Source: RUG12461 sp045661345
GTDB lineage: Bacteria; Bacillota; Clostridia; Lachnospirales; Lachnospiraceae
Direction: 5' to 3'
Length of the DNA stretch: 64,000 nt
NCBI GenBank assembly: GCA_045661345.1
Contig: JAZRFM010000033.1
Span: 3,283-67,282 of the forward strand
Position 1 is the first letter of the stretch. Every line of letters starts with the position of its first letter. Of this stretch, positions 1 through 8,183 are shown piece by piece. The notes under the pieces are model-generated. The model saw only the letters and a list, made by a program, of their open reading frames with translations, was not told the DNA's origin and did no database searches. A program made the translations under genes and the position numbers.

Positions 1-917
1 GCATAAAAAATGACAGGTCTGCCCGGTTTTATCCTTGTTTTTATCGTTTCCAGCACATCGTTCACAGGCTGCCTGTTACGATTCAGGCCGCTTCTTTTAC
101 AGTAATCCAACACTCTATTTGCATGATCCAGATCCGTCTCATCTACTTCCTTTTTTTTGAATTGCTCTCCGCAAACCGCCGGAAAGGAATTCCCCATATT
201 GCCCATCCTGTCCAAAGAAAACGTTCCAGGAATCACTCCGAATTCCATAAAAAAAGTCGGTATCCCCTGCTTCTCTGCGACATTCTTTAGGATATGATGG
301 AACGCAAAAAACTCGTTCCACAATATGATGAATTTTGGTTCTATCCCCTTAAGCAGCTCATTGCAAAGCTTCTCAGCGTAATACGCCAGAAGATACGCGT
401 AATCTCTCTCCATGTCCACATGGCGTTTCATCAGATTCTTCGCAGCGTCCCTCAGATATTCCGTACCCTCTACATGCGCCTTTACAGACTTCTCTGCTCT
501 TACTCCTGTATTGGTAAAATACTTTTCCTTCAGCAGGAATTCCGGTACCACGATACTTTCTGCATTAAATTTTCTTGCGGTTCCATTTGGGTTCGCCTCT
601 GAAAGAACTATCATTTGTTCCGGAAGCGATTTTGCAAGGGTATTGAGATATCTGCATGTGCCTTTGTCAAAGCCCGCCATACTCCCAGCGACCATGATAC
701 GCCCATTACGACACAACGCAGCTGCTCCTGACACCTCATCCATAAACTCTTTATACGGATCGGAGAAAATCTTCTCGATTGCTTCCTGACTCCTTTTCTT
801 TCCGCTGGGATCCTTCACAAATCCCTTGACAGCAATTGCGTATGGTAGAATATGAAGCTTTTCACATACTTTTATCGCAAGGAGATGGGGATATGAGATT
901 CTTTCCCATGGTTGCAT
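1..917 (-). CDS. Capsule-type glycosyltransferase, 3' end outside window
   Basis: The minus strand is open without a stop from the ATG at 917 to the window edge (305 codons). The start is preceded by CAGGAG about 7 bases upstream. The product is clearly related to the first ~330 residues of the 821-residue protein at 8184-10649: both have an F(D)KG(T/V)C step, an ILW-E-FF motif, an MEFG-IPGTF motif and an SGLNR/SKLNR step followed by a P-V-Y-F/FY strand. It is probably a cytosolic polysaccharide-assembly glycosyltransferase of the capsule-synthesis superfamily. It lies 34 bases after the DUF11-like gene and is the most downstream gene of the locus visible. The exact reaction is unknown. Confidence 0.75.
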   Translation of the reverse strand, partial: MQPWERISYPHLLAIKVCEKLHILPYAIAVKGFVKDPSGKKRSQEAIEKIFSDPYKEFMDEVSGAAALCRNGRIMVAGSMAGFDKGTCRYLNTLAKSLPEQMIVLSEANPNGTARKFNAESIVVPEFLLKEKYFTNTGVRAEKSVKAHVEGTEYLRDAAKNLMKRHVDMERDYAYLLAYYAEKLCNELLKGIEPKFIILWNEFFAFHHILKNVAEKQGIPTFFMEFGVIPGTFSLDRMGNMGNSFPAVCGEQFKKKEVDETDLDHANRVLDYCKRSGLNRNRQPVNDVLETIKTRIKPGRPVIFY

Positions 918-951
918 TTCTGTACTCCTGATGACATTTTTCACTTTGACT

Positions 952-1824
952 TCAATTCTTTTTTACATATACATCAGCACTATCGTTGAGTGTTTCTCCC
1001 CACTTATACTCCTCATTCACTCCATCCGATTCATATACTCCATTTGTAATTGACGTCCACGTAACTAACCTATTTTGTCCAGTAGATAGAGATTTATCAA
1101 TAATGACAACCCTAAAACGTATATATGCATCACCATTTATGTCATAACCGCCAATATTTATCCCTGATTTAGATATCGTATTATCATCATTTCTTATCCC
1201 GTTTGGGTTCGTACTGTTAAACAGCACAGTACTATTTTCAACATACTCGCAATTCGTTGGTAATGAAGCCGCAACTATAACATTCTCCGAGTGATGCCAT
1301 GTTGTATTCTTATAATGAATTTGATATTCAATAACATCCCCTATTTCAGCATACACGTAACTCAAATACTCTCTAGACTCAACCGGAACATTTTCATCCT
1401 TAGTAACATTTCTGACCCTAATATCTACTTGAAATATTTCGTCCTTAAAGATAATGTTCGGATTGTCGTATACGATCTTTTCTAGTTGTGTTTTTTCCCC
1501 CGAGTCACTGGGATTCTGCTCCTCAGTAATTTCAGTCGACATGTTTTCATCGATGTAGTCGCTAGATGGTTCCGTAGTCTCATCAAATATCATTCCCGCT
1601 GTTTTTATATTGGCTTTTACGTGCTCCATTATGTTGTAATTTGAAAAAACACTTGTTATCTGTGATAAAAACAAAGCTACAATTGCCGCCAAAAAAGATA
1701 CTCTTTCAAAGCAATCATGCTTTTTCCAATTTCTGAAACCCACATAGGCAAAAAAAATCCCTATAGTTATCACTATAAACAAAAGCACTATTAAAGTCTT
1801 TTCGGAAAAAGAATACGGCTTCAC
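952..1824 (-). CDS. Membrane-anchored protein with DUF11-like extracellular domain
   Basis: 290 residues from a GTG start preceded by GGAAGAG. Two hydrophobic segments (about residues 9-30 and 40-60) are followed by an acidic Ser/Thr/Glu linker. A ~160-residue beta-rich domain follows, with the pattern GDVIEYQIHYKN, then SLP, a 'YVENST' step, and a late IRFRV strand. This is the pattern of DUF11/conserved-repeat domains found on Gram-positive surface proteins. It probably sits in the membrane with the domain outside. It lies between glf and the partial capsule gene, so a role in surface polysaccharide display or sensing is possible, but this is inference. No LPXTG or catalytic motif is visible. 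Confidence 0.6.
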   Translation of the reverse strand: MKPYSFSEKTLIVLLFIVITIGIFFAYVGFRNWKKHDCFERVSFLAAIVALFLSQITSVFSNYNIMEHVKANIKTAGMIFDETTEPSSDYIDENMSTEITEEQNPSDSGEKTQLEKIVYDNPNIIFKDEIFQVDIRVRNVTKDENVPVESREYLSYVYAEIGDVIEYQIHYKNTTWHHSENVIVAASLPTNCEYVENSTVLFNSTNPNGIRNDDNTISKSGINIGGYDINGDAYIRFRVVIIDKSLSTGQNRLVTWTSITNGVYESDGVNEEYKWGETLNDSADVYVKKN

Positions 1825-2011
1825 TTTTTTTCTCTTCCATGTCCATCCTACTGGTGGATATATACATCTTTTATAGGATCAAATCTCGTCGCATGCCTCT
1901 CACTCCAAACCGAAGCTATTAGAAGATCCCTTGTAGCTCCAATTTGTATTCTTTTATATCTTCTCACTCTAATGCAACTGACAAATGAAAAGCAGCAATT
2001 CTCTTCATCCT

Positions 2012-3175
2012 TTACACCGCGGGTATCCTTCGGCATTCTGCCAGCGTGCGCTCTAACGCTTGATCCATATTGTAATACTTGTAATCTGCCAGTCGTCCGC
2101 ACAGGTACAGATTATTTATACCTTGCGACAAAGAAAAGTATTTTTTATACAATGCTATGTTCTTCTCATTAAGAATCGGATAATACGGTTCTTCTCCCGC
2201 TCTTTGACGACAAGAGTAGGAATATTCTATCGCATACGTTGTTCGTCCTCTCACATACTGCTTTGGAAGTTTTTTGTATTCTGTAATTCTTGTATAATCC
2301 TTTTCCTGTGGATAAGCCACTACCGGCGCGTCTTGAAAACTATCCCTATTCTCTGTTTTCCACTCAAACCTCAGGGAACGGTATGGAAGTTCCCCATATT
2401 TCCATTCAAATAATTCATCAATGGCTCCGGTATAAACGAGCGGATTGCGAAATTCTTTTCCATCAATCAATATTTTTATCGTATTATCTATTCTGACCGC
2501 CAATTTAAGATGTCGCATCACATCTTCATGCATTCTTATTTGTATGTTTGGATGGTCAAGCAACTTTCGGAAAAAAGAGACATAGGATTCCTCCGGCATC
2601 ACTTGGTATCTGTCATCAAAGTATCCCTCCTCGTAGCCAATACGAATCGGCACTCTCTTCAAGACCTCCGGGTCAATCTCTTCTGGAGGAACTCCCCATT
2701 GTTTTGCAGAATAAAGCTTGTAGTCATTATCAAACAAAAAAATGGCATACTCACGAATCAGCACATCTTCGTGTCGTAGCAATTCTAATACCGTAGCCGT
2801 TCGTCGGTCAGGATAACCGTTCTCTAAAGCGTCCTTAATAGCTTGCGCTTTAGACTCCTCAAAAAAGGTGTCTACCGTGCGAAAGTCAAACGGTGTTGGC
2901 GTATACTTTCCATTAATAACTGCACCACATACAAGTTTATATGGCTTCCATTCTCCGTACTGATGAATAAAATCATATATCTCTTTCTTCTGAGTATGAA
3001 AGGTATGGGGTCCATACTTATGCACCAAAATCCCCGCCGCGTCTATATAATCGTACATATTCCCCGCTATATGGTCACGTTTTTCGTAAATTGTAACCTT
3101 GTATCCTTTCTCTGCCAAACACCGCGCTGCTGTTGCTCCTGAAAGACCGCATCCCACAACAATCGCTTCATTCAT
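2012..3175 (-). CDS. glf: UDP-galactopyranose mutase
   Basis: 387 residues, normal length for Glf. The N-terminus has the FAD-binding Rossmann motif GCGLSGA (residues 8-14) and the Glf signature around YGPHTFHT. Downstream are the FRTVD and 'VYTGAIDE-F' motifs of the family. Glf interconverts UDP-galactopyranose and UDP-galactofuranose using reduced FAD in the cytosol, so the polysaccharide made here probably contains galactofuranose. It follows the epimerase gene by 18 bases and is part of the same minus-strand operon. Confidence 0.95.
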   Translation of the reverse strand: MNEAIVVGCGLSGATAARCLAEKGYKVTIYEKRDHIAGNMYDYIDAAGILVHKYGPHTFHTQKKEIYDFIHQYGEWKPYKLVCGAVINGKYTPTPFDFRTVDTFFEESKAQAIKDALENGYPDRRTATVLELLRHEDVLIREYAIFLFDNDYKLYSAKQWGVPPEEIDPEVLKRVPIRIGYEEGYFDDRYQVMPEESYVSFFRKLLDHPNIQIRMHEDVMRHLKLAVRIDNTIKILIDGKEFRNPLVYTGAIDELFEWKYGELPYRSLRFEWKTENRDSFQDAPVVAYPQEKDYTRITEYKKLPKQYVRGRTTYAIEYSYSCRQRAGEEPYYPILNEKNIALYKKYFSLSQGINNLYLCGRLADYKYYNMDQALERTLAECRRIPAV

Positions 3176-3193
3176 TTCGGCATTCCTCCACGT

Positions 3194-3769
3194 TTATAAT
3201 CCTTCATACTCGATCACAAAGTCTGCAAAAGTCTGCAAGTTTTTATCCTTGTCAGACAAGATGACCTTTTCTTTTCCGCCAATTTTTTCAAAGGGCCAGT
3301 CGATCGAAATATCTTTATCGTTCCACAATATCCCATCATCATATTCCCCATAAAACTTTTCCGCACACTTATAGCTGACAATCGACTCATCCAGAACCAT
3401 ATAACCATGACCGCATCCTGCCGGAACAAGTATTTCATTATAATGTCGCCCCTTCAAGTCAAATCCTATCCACTTTTTAAAAGTGGGGCTATTCCTGCGC
3501 AGGTCAACAACCACATCATACACATGACCATACACGCACCTGATCAGCTTTGCTTGCTGCTTTTCCCTCTGAAAGTGGATTGCTCGAACTACACCTTTAT
3601 GGGATGTCGTATAAAAGACTTCTTGAAGATCATGTTGAATTCCATAGTCTTCGAAGACCTCCTTTGCGTAATCTTTCGTAAAGCATCCTCTATTATCCTC
3701 CGCATAAAATGGAATAATTTCCAAAACCCCCTGTATTGCTGTTTCCTTAAATTCGAACTTATGAATCAT
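3194..3769 (-). CDS. rfbC: RmlC-type nucleotide-sugar 3,5-epimerase
   Basis: 191 residues, usual length for dTDP-4-dehydrorhamnose 3,5-epimerase. The cupin core contains RAIHFQ, whose His is the family catalytic base, followed by 'VYDVVVDLR' and a conserved 'VPAGCGHG' strand. No dTDP-glucose genes (rmlA, rmlB) are present nearby. It instead follows glucose-1-phosphate cytidylyltransferase and CDP-glucose 4,6-dehydratase, so its substrate is more likely CDP-4-keto-6-deoxyglucose. That substrate is inference from context; the fold and catalytic His are seen. Confidence 0.85.
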   Translation of the reverse strand: MIHKFEFKETAIQGVLEIIPFYAEDNRGCFTKDYAKEVFEDYGIQHDLQEVFYTTSHKGVVRAIHFQREKQQAKLIRCVYGHVYDVVVDLRRNSPTFKKWIGFDLKGRHYNEILVPAGCGHGYMVLDESIVSYKCAEKFYGEYDDGILWNDKDISIDWPFEKIGGKEKVILSDKDKNLQTFADFVIEYEGL

Positions 3770-3776
3770 TTAATTC

Positions 3777-4712
3777 TTATCCCTTTCCTCGTTCTGTCTC
3801 CATAATAGAAATCAACCACTCTTTGGTTCTTTTACATCCCTCTCCAAAACTTATCCGAGCCTTAAATCCCGTATCCCTCTCCGTCCTGCTGCAGTCGAAG
3901 TCAGTAAGAGGTTGATTGACTCCTGTATATGGGATGTCTCCAAAAACAAACTCCAGTTCAGGTGCGACTGCGTCTCTCATCTCCAGCAAGAATTCTTTCA
4001 GAGGCTTCGCATGAGAGGATCCAATCATATATTCACAGAATGGCTTCCCTCTTTCCCCGATTAATCGGAAAGCTCGTGCAACATCATCTATATAGACAAA
4101 ATCATAATTCTGTGTACCAGCCGTAAAGCGCGGATTCTCACCCATAATACATTTCTTAATTGTCGTGTTTACCATACGTGCGTTTTTTTCGCCGATACCG
4201 TATGCATTCGTAATCATCGCCCAAATGAGATCTATTCCAAGGCTGGCTGCAACTGATTTGCAGATGGTATGTGCTACCAGCTTCCCGCTTCCATAGATAT
4301 ACCCCAATCCCGGTCGGTTTTCTTCCTGAAACGTTGCAGCAATCGTCTCCAATTCCATAACACTTCCAGCGTTCACAAATCGACTACATCCCAGTTCTTT
4401 CGCCAATGTCAAGCAATCAACTGTCCATTTCGCATTATTCAGTTGTAAAGTGACGTCTGCCCTTGCTTCCCCCGCCGACCCTGCCCAAGCAAAATGGAAA
4501 AAGGTGTCCGCATCAACTCCCTTTAATCGCTCCTTTATTTCAAATACTCGTGTCATATCAAAGGGTAGAAAAGTCAACCGGTCGCTCTGTGGAAGATTGT
4601 CATCATGTCCTTCCATATCAAGCGCAATCACTTCTACATCGTTATCCACTAATTCCTTTGCCAATGCAGACCCTACGAAGCCGTTAGCTCCAGAAACAAT
4701 TGCTTTTTTCAT
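3777..4712 (-). CDS. NAD(P)-dependent sugar-nucleotide reductase/epimerase (extended SDR)
   Basis: 311 residues from the ATG at 4712, chosen because GCGGAG lies 8 bases upstream; a TTG start at 4730 would leave that site inside the gene. The Rossmann motif GANGFVGS is at the N-terminus and the catalytic YGSGK (YxxxK) lies mid-protein. These define an extended short-chain dehydrogenase. Located between CDP-glucose 4,6-dehydratase and the RmlC-type epimerase, it is the likely 4-keto reductase that finishes a CDP-6-deoxyhexose. It could instead be a C2 epimerase; sequence alone does not decide. Confidence 0.8.
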   Translation of the reverse strand: MKKAIVSGANGFVGSALAKELVDNDVEVIALDMEGHDDNLPQSDRLTFLPFDMTRVFEIKERLKGVDADTFFHFAWAGSAGEARADVTLQLNNAKWTVDCLTLAKELGCSRFVNAGSVMELETIAATFQEENRPGLGYIYGSGKLVAHTICKSVAASLGIDLIWAMITNAYGIGEKNARMVNTTIKKCIMGENPRFTAGTQNYDFVYIDDVARAFRLIGERGKPFCEYMIGSSHAKPLKEFLLEMRDAVAPELEFVFGDIPYTGVNQPLTDFDCSRTERDTGFKARISFGEGCKRTKEWLISIMETERGKG

Positions 4713-4733
4713 CTTTGTTCTCCGCTTCAAATA

Positions 4734-5789
4734 CTACTGAGCCAAATATTCTCCTATCTGTCGTTCCATTTCTCCTTTAACATCACCCTTTGAGAGATAG
4801 ATTTTGCTCCAGTCTACAGTTTTTTTTATGGCTTCTTCTATATGCCATCTGGGCTTCCAGTTCATCATGCGTTTTATTTTTGAGCAGTCCAATTTCAAAA
4901 AATGTGCCTCATGTGGTGCATTTGTTTCCGGAACATCCTCTCGCTCTGCTCCATCTCCCCACAATTTGATAAACATATTTACCAGATCCCCTGTATTTAT
5001 GCAGTCACACTCGTCCGGTCCAATATTATAGTCCCCCTCATAACGCTCCTTGTTATCGTACTGTAGCTCAGCCAATTTTAGATATGCACATATTGGTTCT
5101 AATACATGTTGATATGGTCTTGTTGAATATGGATTTCTCACAGCAATCGTCTTATTCTCCATCTGTGCTCGCACACAATCCGGAATAATGCGATCTTTGG
5201 CGAAGTCCCCTCCACCTATTACATTCCCTGCACGGCAAGTGGAAATTGCCACTTCCCGATCTTTGAAATAAGAGTTTCTATAAGAATTTGTCACCATTTC
5301 TGAGCACGATTTCGAATTGGAGTAGGGATCAAATCCACCTAAAATATCATTCTCACGGTATCCCCATTCCCATTCTCTATTCTTATACACCTTATCCGTT
5401 GTTACATTAACGAATGATTTTACTTCAGGATGCTTTCTAATCGCTTCTAGCACATTAACAGTTCCCATTACATTCGTTTCATATGTGTAGACAGGGCGCT
5501 CATAGCTCTCTCTCACAATTGGTTGCGCCGCCATATGGATCACTATCTCCGGTCTGGTTTCATCAAACACTTTAAGCAAAGCGGTCAGATCCCTGACATC
5601 TCCTATGATGGATTTTATTTCTTCCTCCATCGAGACTAAATGAAACAGAGCCGGATCTGTCGGGGACGGCAATGCATACCCAACGACCTGAGCCCCTTGG
5701 TTTTTCAATACCTTGCACATCCATGTACCTTTAAAACCGGTATGCCCCGTCACTAACACCCTTTTTCCATGATAAAAATTCAAATCCAT
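4734..5789 (-). CDS. rfbG: CDP-glucose 4,6-dehydratase
   Basis: 351 residues, full family length. The start region carries the TGHTGFKG nucleotide-binding motif, and the active site shows YSNSK (YxxxK) with a preceding 'NVTTDKVY' strand, all typical of RfbG. It converts CDP-glucose to CDP-4-keto-6-deoxyglucose, the branch point for 6-deoxy- and 3,6-dideoxyhexoses. It begins 10 bases after rfbF, which supplies its substrate, so the two are surely co-translated from one mRNA. Confidence 0.93.
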   Translation of the reverse strand: MDLNFYHGKRVLVTGHTGFKGTWMCKVLKNQGAQVVGYALPSPTDPALFHLVSMEEEIKSIIGDVRDLTALLKVFDETRPEIVIHMAAQPIVRESYERPVYTYETNVMGTVNVLEAIRKHPEVKSFVNVTTDKVYKNREWEWGYRENDILGGFDPYSNSKSCSEMVTNSYRNSYFKDREVAISTCRAGNVIGGGDFAKDRIIPDCVRAQMENKTIAVRNPYSTRPYQHVLEPICAYLKLAELQYDNKERYEGDYNIGPDECDCINTGDLVNMFIKLWGDGAEREDVPETNAPHEAHFLKLDCSKIKRMMNWKPRWHIEEAIKKTVDWSKIYLSKGDVKGEMERQIGEYLAQ

Positions 5790-5799
5790 CTCTTCTAAT

Positions 5800-6573
5800 T
5801 TACTCCCAAACTATCCAAGGCGCTTTTCTGTTTTCAATCAGTTCCTCCAGCTTCAGTTTGTCTCTCATTGTGTCCATGCATTGCCAGAAGCCATAATGCT
5901 TGTATGCCTTTAGCTGGCCTTCGAGAGCCAATCTTTCAAGCGGTTCTTTTTCAAAGGTTGTCTTATCTCCCTCAATGTAATCAAACACTTCCGGTTCAAG
6001 TACCATATAACCACCATTGATCCAGCCCCCATCCTCCTTATCTTTTTCAGCAAACCGTTCTATCATATTTTCATCGTCTATATCAATTGTCCCAAATCTG
6101 CCACCCGGTTGAATTGCAGTCATCGTCGCTAATCTGCCATGCTCCTTATGGAACTCAAAAAGCTCCCTGATATTCACATCGCATACTCCATCACCGTAGG
6201 TAAGCATGAAAGTTTCATCAACAAATTCCCTTATCCGTTTGATTCGCCCCCCAGTAAGCGTATTTAAGCCAGTATCAACAATCGTAACCTTCCATGGCTC
6301 AGATATGTTATTGTGGATCATCTTAGTGTTTTGATCCCCAAAATCAAATGTGATGTCCGAATTAAACAAGTAATACTCATTGAAAAATCTTTTTATCACT
6401 TCCTGTTTATATCCTGCGCAAATAATAAATTCATCAAACCCATAATATGAGTACTCTTTCATTATATGCCACAGGATTGGATATCCACCGATTTCAATCA
6501 TTGGTTTAGGTTTTAAATGGGATTCTTCCGAAATGCGTGTTCCCAACCCGCCTGCTAAGATTACTATTTTCAT
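5800..6573 (-). CDS. rfbF: Glucose-1-phosphate cytidylyltransferase
   Basis: 257 residues, standard length. The N-terminal AGGLGTRISEES motif followed by KPKPMIEIGG is the nucleotidyltransferase signature, and 'YGDGVCDVN' holds the metal-binding Asp of this family. It makes CDP-glucose from CTP and glucose-1-phosphate. GGGGTGA lies upstream of the ATG. It heads the CDP-sugar block (rfbF, rfbG, reductase, epimerase). Confidence 0.94.
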   Translation of the reverse strand: MKIVILAGGLGTRISEESHLKPKPMIEIGGYPILWHIMKEYSYYGFDEFIICAGYKQEVIKRFFNEYYLFNSDITFDFGDQNTKMIHNNISEPWKVTIVDTGLNTLTGGRIKRIREFVDETFMLTYGDGVCDVNIRELFEFHKEHGRLATMTAIQPGGRFGTIDIDDENMIERFAEKDKEDGGWINGGYMVLEPEVFDYIEGDKTTFEKEPLERLALEGQLKAYKHYGFWQCMDTMRDKLKLEELIENRKAPWIVWE

Positions 6574-6653
6574 AAATTATCACCCCTTTCCCCTTTGATT
6601 TATCTAAAACCCCAGCCTTTAAAAAGGCATACCTTGTATTCGGTTATTTGAAA

Positions 6654-8183
6654 TTATAGTATTGCTTCAATTGTGCTTCTTTTTATGACTATATACCCTT
6701 CCTCAGTAGCCTTTTCGACCTGATTTATTCTACAAATATTATACTCACCCAAAATATCCGTACAAAGAATCTCTGGTGGGAGAATAGTGACATGATCATC
6801 ACTATAATACTTACCATCTAAATGGATTTTGTATTTTACTGTAAAAACCGCTTTAATTCTATCTTCTAGACACTTCTGTAAAGTTCCAAAACTCCCCTTC
6901 ATCTCAAAGGTATCCTTTACATCGAGAAACACTTTATTTCCCTTCATTCCGCCAAACACGTGCGCAGAAACAGTTTGCGCATCCAAGTATCCCCAAAATG
7001 ATTTATAGTATCTTAGACAGTTTAGATAATTGGTTATATCAGTTTTATTTGAAATATATACTCCGCCTGTCTCATAGATTTTTTCTAGTGCAAAATAACT
7101 TGCCACAAGCTCATAATCCTTATTATTGTAGGCTTCATATACTAATTTGTTCTTATCAATATCGCAATTATCTCCATCAAGGATAATCAGCGTGACATTT
7201 CCCCAAAATGAACACCTTTTTATATTATCTATACGATCCTTGTCCACTACTGTAAACCCATTTAAATAAACAATCCTCGGTATAGGTGTGTCATCAAGGC
7301 CATATATGTATCGCAATGTTTGATATGTCTCCTTGTCTTTTCTAACCATATCTGTCTCAAATAATTCCATATTCTTTTTTATGTATTCAACAAAATAGTC
7401 CGCAAATGTCCATCTTGCCTTTTTTAGATCATAGCATATTCGTTTAGCAATGCTTGAAATCAGTACACTTCTTAAACTTTTCTCACATTTCTGCAGGGCA
7501 TAATCATAGGCCTTCAGAGAATGTAACATTCTTTCAGAATGCAAATCATTTACTCCAGAATCATCTCTTAAATTATAATAGTAAAGCGGTGTATCAATAT
7601 AACCAATCCTTTTGGAGATCGAAATCAATCCACTAACATATGCGATATCCTCAAAAACTATTTCCTCAGGTATTGGTCCTAGCACCTTATACAATTCTTT
7701 TTTCACCAGCTTATTCCAAAACACATAACTCCCATGCTGTAAAACATAGTCTACTTTAGTATTTTTTAAAGTTCTCGACTTTTTCTTTTTTTCCCCTTTA
7801 ACATCATAATTTGCACAATAGACCATGTCGTAGCTGCCAGAAATCATTTTTTTATACATTATTTCCATGGCTCTATAGTCAAAATAATCGTCGCAATCAG
7901 CAAAAATAATATAATCTGCTCTTGCTATTGCCAAACCATAATTCCGTCCACCCCCCGGTCCATTTGTATGATTGATAGAAGCAGCTATTACTTTTTCCGG
8001 ATACATTTCTTCGTATTCTTCAAGCATTTCCCTTGTTTTATCTGTTGACCCATTGTCTACAGCCACTATTTCTATATTGTTTAATGTCTGATATATTAAC
8101 GAGTTTAAACATTTTCTCAGATATAACTCTCCATTGTATATGGGAACTATTATAGTAATTAATGGTTTGCATGATATAGACAT
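6654..8183 (-). CDS. GT2 glycosyltransferase with C-terminal GT32-like domain
   Basis: 509 residues. Residues 1-~280 are a GT-A family 2 glycosyltransferase: IIVPIYNGE at the start, DNGSTD, and the metal-binding DCDD at 96-99. Residues ~290-480 resemble the GT32 'sugar-binding DXD' fold: an IPRIVY entry, then LEKIYETGGVY where GT32 enzymes have 'YGGIYLDxD'. Here the DxD is replaced by ISNKTD, so the second domain is probably catalytically weakened or a binding module. The ATG directly abuts the TAA of the upstream gene, indicating translational coupling. It probably adds one sugar to the repeat unit. Confidence 0.8.
   Translation of the reverse strand: MSISCKPLITIIVPIYNGELYLRKCLNSLIYQTLNNIEIVAVDNGSTDKTREMLEEYEEMYPEKVIAASINHTNGPGGGRNYGLAIARADYIIFADCDDYFDYRAMEIMYKKMISGSYDMVYCANYDVKGEKKKKSRTLKNTKVDYVLQHGSYVFWNKLVKKELYKVLGPIPEEIVFEDIAYVSGLISISKRIGYIDTPLYYYNLRDDSGVNDLHSERMLHSLKAYDYALQKCEKSLRSVLISSIAKRICYDLKKARWTFADYFVEYIKKNMELFETDMVRKDKETYQTLRYIYGLDDTPIPRIVYLNGFTVVDKDRIDNIKRCSFWGNVTLIILDGDNCDIDKNKLVYEAYNNKDYELVASYFALEKIYETGGVYISNKTDITNYLNCLRYYKSFWGYLDAQTVSAHVFGGMKGNKVFLDVKDTFEMKGSFGTLQKCLEDRIKAVFTVKYKIHLDGKYYSDDHVTILPPEILCTDILGEYNICRINQVEKATEEGYIVIKRSTIEAIL

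Noticed and set aside
139..321. 60-codon frame on the minus strand
   Set aside because: It lies in another frame of the partial capsule-type gene at 1-917, which matches a paralogue.
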